A stretch of DNA of 64,000 bases from a virus: the IMG/VR virus record IMGVR_UViG_3300026488_000246, positions 19,463 through 83,462 of that record. One strand, written 5' to 3'. Positions 14,509 to 22,398 of this stretch are shown piece after piece. Below the pieces are notes generated by a model. It did not search any database. It was not told the origin of the DNA and saw nothing but the letters and a program-made list of their open reading frames with translations. Made by a program: the position numbers and the translations under genes. Numbering within the stretch: the stretch's first letter is position 1; the number at the start of each line of letters is the position of its first letter.

Positions 14509-17265
14509 ATGAAATTCGATAAGGATATACTGCATCTCTATGAGAAACTAATACGGGATCCTAGTTTGGATCCCGTATTCGAATCACTTTATCTTTCTGC
14601 AAAAGGTAAGTTTCAAGATCTTTTTGATAAAGTGTTTACTATAGATCATTACGAAGATGTTTCAGAGTCTTATAGAAAACTCAAAGAATTTTTCATAGAT
14701 AGGTATGCTAAACTCTATGCTCTTGCTTCTTATACAAATAGAAAGCATACACCTTTAATGCAACTTCCAGAATTTGCAGTTGACTCAATCTTTGAAACAT
14801 TAGGGTTCTCTTTTCATAAGCAATTGAAATACGATGATAAGAAGTTAATTGTTCAGAGTATTGTTGAATTAATTCAAACCAAAGGAAGTAAGAGTCTTGA
14901 ATATGTATTGCAAATACTTCTTAGATATACGGACATAGAGCTCATAGATCTTGATTTAGTATTAGATTCAAATGGTAACTGGAACTTAATCAATCCGAAA
15001 ACAGGTTTTAGATATAGAATTCATCAAATACAAGATAACCATTGGTTAACGGATCTGGAGTTACTAAAGAAAAGAGTTAAATCTCAATCTCTTCCCTCTC
15101 AGTTTAGAACACCATTCTTTACATTAACAGCAAACAAAGTTAACCCTGATGATGTGACTACCATAATCTTATTCATCAATATACTTGTAAGAAATGAACT
15201 GCGAGAGTATTTGAAAACTGGAACATTCAGAAGCCAAATCTTTCTAGATGCATTTGACATAGCCATATCTTTAACTGAATTATGGTTGTTTGTTGTCAGT
15301 ATGTATTCAACATACATTAAGCTTACAGTTGGTGAAGATTATCTAGCTTCCCATCCTGACAGTTTAGTCGTTTTTGATGAAGATATAGAAACTAAAACTG
15401 ATGTATTTAATGCAGTCTCACAGATATCAAATCAACAGCTAAAAGAACTGACTTATGAATTTTTCATGAAAAACTATGATAGACTTGAAGATGTAACTTA
15501 TGAAGAATTTGATTCTTATCTAGCTTCCACATGGGATGATTATTATGCTCTTGAAGAAGGAGTTAGAAAATCTTACATAGGTTCAGCATTTTTCTATCTG
15601 AAACTTAGTAAACACAAAATGGCTCAGTTTTACATAGAGCATCTTTGGAAACAATTGACACGTCTTCCTAAAGACTACATCGAGAAATATGTTTCATGTT
15701 TGGAAGACCCGTCAAAAGGTCTACTATACGTATTTTATGACCATTTTACAAAGAATTGGAACGATAAATCTTCAGAAATTGTGCAAAAAATCATCAAAAA
15801 TGCTGAAGGTCAACTAAGCTTAATCAATCCTAAGCTTGTTAAGTTCAAAGATAAGATTGTTGAAAAGTATAATGATGGTGAAATAACAGCCGATGATATA
15901 CAGAAACTCATAGCTTATTTTTTGCTAAAGCTTGCTGAATATCTTTTCAAACAATATGTCATAAAGTTTCCAATTGACATATATTTTGGTATTGCTTTAA
16001 ACTTCTATACTAAGGACATATTAGAAAGGACAATAGACGAGTTAAAGCCAGCATATGCAAGACCTGTCTTTGGTACTAATGTAACAAAGTTTGAGTACGA
16101 TAATCCTCTTCTAGAATCGATTAGATATCTTTTAGAAGACTTAATGGTTCTACTTCAGAAGTTATATGATGCACAAAAGTTTTCAGAATCAACCAAAATA
16201 ACACTTAAGTTTGTATTTGCTGATTTGCTAAACAACTTTAGTCATGTTTATAAGTTTTTTGACCCAAATTTTGCTACAAATATATTGAATCAAGGAAAGG
16301 TTATTAAAGTTAACTGTTGTAATACTCTAGATCCATATTGTTTATCAACTTACAAAGATTTACGAGATAAATGGTTATGCTGTAATGATGAAAGAGTTAC
16401 ATCCTGTAATTGGTGTCTGTCAGAAGAAGAGGAAAAACGTCTTGCATTTTACAACCAATCTGTTTATGAAGAAGCTATCTGCAATATGCTTCCTGAATCA
16501 GATATACAGTTTAAGAAAGTAATAGCTGAAAACCCAAGATGCATACAAAACTGTATGTATGATGGAGTTTACAATAAGAGTACTTATAACGAATCTGTTT
16601 ACGATACATCTTCAAGTTCATCTGAAGATTGCAATCAAAACTACATACATGACGGTTCTCTCATACAAACAATGAGATATTGGACACAGAAGAATCTTCC
16701 AATACATGACACATACAATGAAGCTATCTTTGATTACTCACTTTATAACAATGATAAAACAAAAGAAAACAAAATCAAGATCTATGGTTACGTAGAACTA
16801 TCAACCTTAGAATATACAGATTTCGTTTATGACTATTCTGATGATAAATATCATCCATTCAATACAACATACTTTGATAAGTATGAAATCCTTCTGAATG
16901 ATGAAATCGAAAATTGGTTATTGGATGCAATACAAGATAGACCATCCTATTCAGTCCTTAACATAATAGATGATCTTAAGAATCACCCAATCCTATCATA
17001 TCTTATGGTTCATGGAGAAATCCTTAATCAAATAGTAAAACAGAAGTTTCAAGAAACACTTACATACAACGATAAGTGCACTATCGTTAACCAGTTAATA
17101 AGATTCAAAAGTATCTTTGCATATACAGAGAAGCAGCAAATTCTATTAAATGGTTTACTTTCCGATAAAGTCCAAACTAACGACTATCTTTGGATATATG
17201 GCGTAGGACAAGGACTCTATGACGACTTAGCATCACGCTATGATATCGCGACTGTATATTCGTAG
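14509..17265 (+). CDS. Large baseplate wedge-like protein with Cys cluster and Tyr-rich repeats
   Basis: This is a 918-aa virion protein. The N-terminal region holds LIQTKGSKSLEYVLQILL, similar to the K-GT/S-K-S segment of tail protein I-type wedge proteins. Around residues 600-640 lie seven Cys (CC, C, CC, C, C in VNCC..YC..LCC..SC.WC), possibly a metal site. Residues about 645-745 carry repeated Tyr-Asn-x-Ser/Ala units (FYNQSVYEEAI, VYNKSTYNESVYDTS, DTYNEAIFDYSLYN). A 12-bp hairpin sits at 14550-14579 within codons 14-24. Baseplate function is inferred from position. Confidence 0.55.
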   Translation: MKFDKDILHLYEKLIRDPSLDPVFESLYLSAKGKFQDLFDKVFTIDHYEDVSESYRKLKEFFIDRYAKLYALASYTNRKHTPLMQLPEFAVDSIFETLGFSFHKQLKYDDKKLIVQSIVELIQTKGSKSLEYVLQILLRYTDIELIDLDLVLDSNGNWNLINPKTGFRYRIHQIQDNHWLTDLELLKKRVKSQSLPSQFRTPFFTLTANKVNPDDVTTIILFINILVRNELREYLKTGTFRSQIFLDAFDIAISLTELWLFVVSMYSTYIKLTVGEDYLASHPDSLVVFDEDIETKTDVFNAVSQISNQQLKELTYEFFMKNYDRLEDVTYEEFDSYLASTWDDYYALEEGVRKSYIGSAFFYLKLSKHKMAQFYIEHLWKQLTRLPKDYIEKYVSCLEDPSKGLLYVFYDHFTKNWNDKSSEIVQKIIKNAEGQLSLINPKLVKFKDKIVEKYNDGEITADDIQKLIAYFLLKLAEYLFKQYVIKFPIDIYFGIALNFYTKDILERTIDELKPAYARPVFGTNVTKFEYDNPLLESIRYLLEDLMVLLQKLYDAQKFSESTKITLKFVFADLLNNFSHVYKFFDPNFATNILNQGKVIKVNCCNTLDPYCLSTYKDLRDKWLCCNDERVTSCNWCLSEEEEKRLAFYNQSVYEEAICNMLPESDIQFKKVIAENPRCIQNCMYDGVYNKSTYNESVYDTSSSSSEDCNQNYIHDGSLIQTMRYWTQKNLPIHDTYNEAIFDYSLYNNDKTKENKIKIYGYVELSTLEYTDFVYDYSDDKYHPFNTTYFDKYEILLNDEIENWLLDAIQDRPSYSVLNIIDDLKNHPILSYLMVHGEILNQIVKQKFQETLTYNDKCTIVNQLIRFKSIFAYTEKQQILLNGLLSDKVQTNDYLWIYGVGQGLYDDLASRYDIATVYS
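14550..14579 (+). other. Intragenic hairpin near the start of a structural gene
   Basis: A 12-bp perfect stem (AATACGGGATCC/GGATCCCGTATT) with a 6-nt loop begins 41 nt into the 918-aa gene. It looks like the intergenic hairpins but is coding. Confidence 0.8.
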
Positions 17266-17314
17266 AACAAGTTAATAGACTTTAATCGTTAACTCTGTGG
17301 AGGAACAGATCAAA

Positions 17315-19213
17315 ATGATAGTTGGAAATACGGCAGGAGTTTTCAGACAAATCATAGACCAATCTCAATATCCAGAATCTATAGGAGTTAGCACATCAGC
17401 TGCTATTGCATTTACATCAGAAAGAGGAATTGACAACACATGGGTTCTGATTTCTGGTGGACCAAAAGAGTTGCTTGAGACATTTGGACAGTTAGATGTA
17501 GTAAAAGAAGGACAAGCTTACCTCAATGCATATAGATTCAGCTCTGTTTCTGGCGCTCTCTATGCTATGAGAGTACTTCCAAACGCTGATGATTCAGGCA
17601 TTACAAACCCTGCAAAATTTGCTCATATAGTGCTAACAATTGCAAAAGATGCAGATCATAGTGAAATTCAAACTGTGCTTCCAATCTACTATAACAAAGA
17701 TAAAACAACATCCAATACCGTAAATGATGACAAAAGAAAAGATGCCCCTACAAGATTTACGTCTTTAAAATTCACATTGCCAGACGGTTCTACAACTAAC
17801 ACTAATATTTATGAGTATATTGCATCAAACTTCACATTAGATGATACTGAGAAGTCAGACATACAGAATGATACAAACCTGAAAGCTGCATTTCTTGACC
17901 CAAAAGGAATAAGCGAGTTAGACCCAACCTTGATTCCATTCACCATATTCTATGCAATTGGTAGAGGTGATTGGTATAACAAGATAGGACTAAGAATAAC
18001 AGCAGTTCCTAATGAACCTGAGGTATTCTTACTAGAAGTATATGTTAACACTGATAATGGACCTATGACTGTTGAATCATTTTACGTTTCTTGGAATCCA
18101 TCCATTGTAGATGGAACAGGAGAAACTAAGTTTGTTGATCATGTAGTTAACACATACTCAAGATATATTAGATGTATGACAAACAAAGATCTTCTTCCTA
18201 TATTGAATGCTCCATCTTCCACAACTGTAGATGGTAGAACTCTCACAGTAATAGAAGATATCCTAAGAAATACAGCTTTTGCTATCGATACGTACAATAC
18301 ATCTAGCCCATTGTATGATTTTCAACTCATGTATGGAACTGATGGTGATCTTTATCAGAACGGAATTCTTAACAGGACTGTTTACACTCAATGTCTTCTT
18401 AATGCTTATAATGGATCATATGATGGTAGTATCTTGAATAAAGAAGAAATCGTAATTGACTTACTTATAGATGCAAATCATGATATATCTGTAAAACAAG
18501 CAATGGTAAATCTTGCAAAGAAGCGTGGAGATTGTTTCGTCGTTCTTGATTTACTACCTGCAGGAGATGTTAATGGAATACTAGATACAATGAAGACTAA
18601 GTTTGGTTGGCTCAATACTTGGATGGCTGCTATTTATGCTCCATTTACAATCATTAAAGATCCTACAACTGGTCAAGAGATTAAAGCATCTCCATCTTAT
18701 CATGCATGTTACATCTATCCATTAAATGATCAAGCTGGATTCTGGAAAGCCCCTGCAGGTTTAAACAGAGGAACACTCACAGATGTTGTAAGACCTGTAG
18801 TTGACATACCAGCATTACCAGATGTGCTTGAAAAACTATACAACAATAGGATTAACCCAATCGTTAAGAAACGTGGAGTCTATGTATTCTATGGTAATGA
18901 AACAACACAAAGAATTTCCTCTGCATTATCAGATATTAATGTTGTAAGGACACTCTTAAAGTTAGACAGAGATATTAGCAAATTCTGTGATGAATTCATT
19001 TTCGAAGATAACACACCTGATACCTGGTTGAAAATCGAAGAAGGCATAAGAGAGATACTTGCTAGATATAAGAAAGAAGGAGCTCTTTACTGGTACGACT
19101 TAGAAGTAGGTGCTACAGAATACGAAATCAAACATCATATCGTTCATGTAAACGTTTATGTTAAGGTCGTAAAAACAATCAAAGCTGTAAACCTTGTTTA
19201 CACAGTTAAGTAA
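17315..19213 (+). CDS. Contractile tail sheath protein
   Basis: The sheath subunit forms the contracting outer tail tube. The 632-aa length, the N-terminal VFRQIIDQSQYP.SIGVSTSAA and the C-terminal domain typical of sheaths (GFWKAPAGLNRGTLTDVV; INPIVKKRGVYVFYGNETT; ISKFCDEFIFEDNTPDTW) support this. The ATG at 17315 follows TGGAGGAA; an in-frame GTG at 17297 overlaps that ribosome site. A terminator hairpin follows, so this gene ends a transcription unit before the tube paralogues. Confidence 0.9.
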   Translation: MIVGNTAGVFRQIIDQSQYPESIGVSTSAAIAFTSERGIDNTWVLISGGPKELLETFGQLDVVKEGQAYLNAYRFSSVSGALYAMRVLPNADDSGITNPAKFAHIVLTIAKDADHSEIQTVLPIYYNKDKTTSNTVNDDKRKDAPTRFTSLKFTLPDGSTTNTNIYEYIASNFTLDDTEKSDIQNDTNLKAAFLDPKGISELDPTLIPFTIFYAIGRGDWYNKIGLRITAVPNEPEVFLLEVYVNTDNGPMTVESFYVSWNPSIVDGTGETKFVDHVVNTYSRYIRCMTNKDLLPILNAPSSTTVDGRTLTVIEDILRNTAFAIDTYNTSSPLYDFQLMYGTDGDLYQNGILNRTVYTQCLLNAYNGSYDGSILNKEEIVIDLLIDANHDISVKQAMVNLAKKRGDCFVVLDLLPAGDVNGILDTMKTKFGWLNTWMAAIYAPFTIIKDPTTGQEIKASPSYHACYIYPLNDQAGFWKAPAGLNRGTLTDVVRPVVDIPALPDVLEKLYNNRINPIVKKRGVYVFYGNETTQRISSALSDINVVRTLLKLDRDISKFCDEFIFEDNTPDTWLKIEEGIREILARYKKEGALYWYDLEVGATEYEIKHHIVHVNVYVKVVKTIKAVNLVYTVK

Positions 19214-19220
19214 ACAATGA

Positions 19221-19254
19221 TGGAGACCTAGGTGAATAGCTGCCTAGGTCTCCA
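19221..19254 (+). terminator. Strong hairpin after the sheath gene
   Basis: A perfect 12-bp stem TGGAGACCTAGG/CCTAGGTCTCCA with a 10-nt loop is followed by TATCCTTTT. Confidence 0.7.
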
Positions 19255-19279
19255 TATCCTTTTATCGAGGGTGGTTAAA

Positions 19280-20011
19280 ATGTTTATCTCTTATCTCTCA
19301 CATGGTGCACCCAAGATTGACCAAGATTCAGATAAACTTATATATGCTCATGATCCAGCAATACTTGGTTACTTTGGTGTTTACTTTGAAGGAATTAGAA
19401 ACCTAGATTCAAGAATATTTGATAACACTGTAAATCAATATGCAATTGAAACTAATTCTGATATACGAAATCCAAAATTAGTTGAAGATTCTCTAATGGC
19501 TTATTGTACATCTGTTGAAATACCAGAATTAAGTTTGAAAATTATCGACAAACAAACAGTACAATATTTTTCCATAAAGATACCATCAACCATTGACTAT
19601 GGTTCTCAGAATGTGACATTCAGATTCTATGATACATCATCTGGTATAGTTTCAAGATTCATAAGAAACTGGTTCTTTGCTTTGAGGAGACCAGACAAAC
19701 ATTTTCCAAAGAAGTATGTTACTAGACAGAAGATTCAAGGAAAAATGATGCTTAAATGCAACGCCATACTATTTGCTACTGATCCATCTTTATCTGAAGT
19801 AACCTTTGCCTGTGGTTTCTTAGGTTTAATGCCTACAAACTTACCAATAGCACAGTATGCTTCTGATGTGCAAACAAGAACTTTTGCTATACTTTCACAA
19901 ACATTTTCTTTTGACAAAATAGTTGTTGATGATCACATATACAATTTTGCTTACAATAAACTCCTTCCAACATTAGCTTCTCATGATGGAGTTGTACAAT
20001 GGTCAACATAA
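19280..20011 (+). CDS. Tail-tube-fold protein, paralogue A
   Basis: This 243-aa protein is related in layout to the three following proteins: an N-terminal 'gyfgvYFEGIR' strand, CTSVEIPELSLKI, SIKIPSTIDYGSQNVTFRFYDTSSG (the central DT motif), a helix with NWFFALRRP and a late 'CGFLGLMPTNLP' loop. These features fit the gp19/gp54 tube superfamily. The ATG at 19280 is used because the upstream in-frame start lies in the terminator stem. It overlaps the next gene by 13 bases. Confidence 0.65.
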   Translation: MFISYLSHGAPKIDQDSDKLIYAHDPAILGYFGVYFEGIRNLDSRIFDNTVNQYAIETNSDIRNPKLVEDSLMAYCTSVEIPELSLKIIDKQTVQYFSIKIPSTIDYGSQNVTFRFYDTSSGIVSRFIRNWFFALRRPDKHFPKKYVTRQKIQGKMMLKCNAILFATDPSLSEVTFACGFLGLMPTNLPIAQYASDVQTRTFAILSQTFSFDKIVVDDHIYNFAYNKLLPTLASHDGVVQWST

Positions 20012-20817
20012 ATCAATCATTGAAGAATGCATTTAAAAGTGCAGAATCTTATGCCTCCAATTTCGTGTCAACAGCTAAAGATATGTTTTCAAATCTTGTT
20101 AACCCGGAAGTAAATGCAGAAATATTAGGTACATTTGCTGAAAACCTATTATCAACTAAACTTGAAGAAATTAAGAGTAAACTTGAAAATAAGATACAAC
20201 GGATTGATAAGTCATTTTCAACATACATCAAAATGATAGAAAGTAATTTTGGAGTTTTTACAGTAGCCTTCAGTGGTAATGGAGAATGTGATTATCCACC
20301 TCATCTACTTCAAGATCCTTATATTACAGGCTATTATTACGTAACCATAGATCCCCCATCTAGCATCGTAAAACAAGTTAAATTTGATACAGTAAAGTTT
20401 AGGCAGAAACTTGGTTTTCTTTGTAGAGAAACTCAACTACCAACATTAACAATGAATCATGTTGAAAAGGTTGGTTATGGAGGTGTTAAGCAACAAGTTG
20501 TAGCTAATGTAGATTATGAAAGAACTGTAAGCTTAACATTTTATGATACATATAACCTAGAAGTGTATAAGTTTTTCAAAGCATGGTTTCTGTCTATCTC
20601 TGATTTGAAAACAGGACTACATCTTTACAAAAATCAATCAGATTTTAAAACTTCAATTGTTGTAGTACATGCTGATCCAAAAATGACAACTATTGATTTA
20701 GATGTATTTGTAGGTGCACATCCATCTCAGCTTCCTTTAGTGTCACAATCTAGAGATCTTGCAATTAGAGAGATTCAAGTAACTTTCCAGTTTGATATGT
20801 GGTTACCAACCAAGTAA
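19999..20817 (+). CDS. Tail-tube-fold protein, paralogue B
   Basis: This is a 272-aa member of the tube paralogue set with an extra N-terminal helical part (~90 residues). Core motifs are PYITGYYYVTIDPP, RETQLPTLTMNHVEKVGYGG, ERTVSLTFYDTYNLEVYKFFKAWF and VFVGAHPSQLPL. A tube-terminating or baseplate-tube adaptor role is likely. It overlaps paralogue A, and its stop codon lies inside a 49-nt element. Confidence 0.7.
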   Translation: MVNINQSLKNAFKSAESYASNFVSTAKDMFSNLVNPEVNAEILGTFAENLLSTKLEEIKSKLENKIQRIDKSFSTYIKMIESNFGVFTVAFSGNGECDYPPHLLQDPYITGYYYVTIDPPSSIVKQVKFDTVKFRQKLGFLCRETQLPTLTMNHVEKVGYGGVKQQVVANVDYERTVSLTFYDTYNLEVYKFFKAWFLSISDLKTGLHLYKNQSDFKTSIVVVHADPKMTTIDLDVFVGAHPSQLPLVSQSRDLAIREIQVTFQFDMWLPTK

Positions 20818-20865
20818 CCTAACCTAATAACCATATACAACTTTATTACAAAATGAAACGCTTCC
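20817..20865 (+). promoter_or_regulatory. 49-nt repeated upstream element, copy 2 (class I)
   Basis: It shares its first base with the stop codon of the preceding gene and ends in TGAAACGCTTCC, 27 bases before the next ATG. One difference from copy 1 is CCATATAC in place of CCTTATAC. Confidence 0.75.
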
Positions 20866-20892
20866 ACTCATTTAATAGGAGGAACTTCATTT

Positions 20893-21507
20893 ATGGCGAG
20901 CCTTAAGGATTTTCTAAGAAATGGACTTACAGGTACATGTGAAAACACCTATCAATATGATCCATTTATCAAAGGTACATTCTTTGCATTTATCAGATTA
21001 CCAGAAATACTTGATTTATCAGATTTTGAAGATCTATTTCCAAGAACAGTTTTAGCTGTGACTCTTCCAACACCTACTATTACAGAATTAGAAGCTATTG
21101 GTTTAGGTGGATTAAGAACACTTCATCCTGGACAACTTAGCTTAGGAAATGACCTTCCTATAAGATTAAGAGATACTTATGAGCTTAAAGTAATCAAAGC
21201 AATTGGAAAATGGCATGATAGCATTAGAAGCTATAGTACAGGACTTGCACAAATTGAACCGAGGTCTTCTAATTACAAAGGAACACTTGATCTAATTATT
21301 ACATCACCAAGTGGAAAATATGCACCATTTGGAGTCACATTCATAGGTGTTTGGCCTACAACGAATCCTCTTAATGCTCTTGGTGCAGATATCAATGATG
21401 TTGCAATTGCTGAAGTTGATGCAACATTTAAATTCGATTTGATTTGCAAGATGGACCCTACAAAGGTTAAGAAGTATATTCAAGAAATAGATATTGTTGA
21501 CTTCTAA
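20893..21507 (+). CDS. Major tail tube protein candidate, paralogue C (gp19-like)
   Basis: At 204 aa this is the shortest and most T4 gp19-like of the four paralogues, so it is the best candidate for the main tube subunit. Motifs include PFIKGTFFAFIRLPE, TLPTPTITELEAIGLGG, LPIRLRDTYELKVIKAIGKW and FIGVWPTTNP. It has its own 49-nt promoter-like element, an AGGAGGAA ribosome site and a terminator, as expected for a protein needed in many copies. Confidence 0.75.
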   Translation: MASLKDFLRNGLTGTCENTYQYDPFIKGTFFAFIRLPEILDLSDFEDLFPRTVLAVTLPTPTITELEAIGLGGLRTLHPGQLSLGNDLPIRLRDTYELKVIKAIGKWHDSIRSYSTGLAQIEPRSSNYKGTLDLIITSPSGKYAPFGVTFIGVWPTTNPLNALGADINDVAIAEVDATFKFDLICKMDPTKVKKYIQEIDIVDF

Positions 21508-21512
21508 GAAAT

Positions 21513-21543
21513 AGGCAAGGGATCAAATTCTGGTCCCTTGCCT
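21513..21543 (+). terminator. Terminator hairpin after the tube gene
   Basis: The 10-bp stem AGGCAAGGGA/TCCCTTGCCT is followed by TTAA. Confidence 0.65.
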
Positions 21544-21572
21544 TTAACATTGTTTTAGAGAGGATGCATAAT

Positions 21573-22334
21573 ATGATAGATAAAGTAATCACAAGAAAAG
21601 CTGGATTTGATGTAAGTGAAACTGGAAGCATAACATACGATAACACACCACTTGTTTCAGGTTATACTTTTATTCACATACGAGTTCCTGAGTGTGTAAA
21701 AAGAATAGTAACCAATTATGAAGAATTGGAGTATGTATTAGCTGCAAATGCACAAGCCAGCGATTTACCTTCTAATACGATTACATATGAACCAAGAGAG
21801 CATGGACGTGGTTTAAGAACTATGGTTCCAATGGGAGAAGACGCTGGACATGAATTTTCTATCAGATTTTATGAGAATGTCCAGTTTGATGTATTCAACA
21901 TCTTAAGCATTTGGTATTCATGTATTCTAAATCCAGCTACATATAGACCTCTACTAAAGAAAAACTTTGGTGAATCTTGGTTAGAGTTAATTAAAACAAC
22001 TGTTACTGTCTACATTCTTCCTCAAGATTTCTTAAACAACCCAGATTCATTACTGATTTATAAAGCTTATGGTGCATCAATTGCTTCTTTGAATAACTCT
22101 GATTTTCAACCTGATGTTTCTCAGAATAATATAGTTGTCCTTAATGCTACATTCCAATCTGATAGGTTCATACCGTTAACAAAATCCTTAGCTGATTTGT
22201 ATGGTCTAAGTAAAGTTTATGCTAAATCAGTAAGAGATTTACATGTAGGACTTAAAGAACTAACAGATTATGCATATGATACACTCATTAAAGCTTTGTT
22301 AGATCTTGAAACCAGTATCAATAAGCAAACCTAA
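21573..22334 (+). CDS. Tail-tube-fold protein, paralogue D
   Basis: This 253-aa protein shares the tube-set motifs GYTFIHIRVPE, LPSNTITYEPREHGRGLRTM, EFSIRFYENVQFDVFNILSIW and a late YKAYGASIASL segment, with an added C-terminal helix. ATG 21573 fits GAGAGG at 21558-21563 better than ATG 21564. The final codons and stop lie within the 49-nt element that serves the next gene. Confidence 0.65.
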   Translation: MIDKVITRKAGFDVSETGSITYDNTPLVSGYTFIHIRVPECVKRIVTNYEELEYVLAANAQASDLPSNTITYEPREHGRGLRTMVPMGEDAGHEFSIRFYENVQFDVFNILSIWYSCILNPATYRPLLKKNFGESWLELIKTTVTVYILPQDFLNNPDSLLIYKAYGASIASLNNSDFQPDVSQNNIVVLNATFQSDRFIPLTKSLADLYGLSKVYAKSVRDLHVGLKELTDYAYDTLIKALLDLETSINKQT

Positions 22335-22377
22335 CCTAATAACCTTATACAACTTTATTACAAAATGAAACGCTTCC
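22329..22377 (+). promoter_or_regulatory. 49-nt repeated upstream element, copy 3 (class I)
   Basis: It is identical to copy 1 except for GCTTCC at the end. It overlaps the last codons of the tube paralogue and precedes a TGGAGG ribosome site and a TTG start. Confidence 0.75.
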
Positions 22378-22398
22378 GCGATATGGAGGTTTAGAGAT

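Noticed and set aside
19232-19279. Upstream start for the first tube paralogue
   Set aside because: It lies within the terminator stem after the sheath gene; the ATG at 19280 has its own ribosome site.
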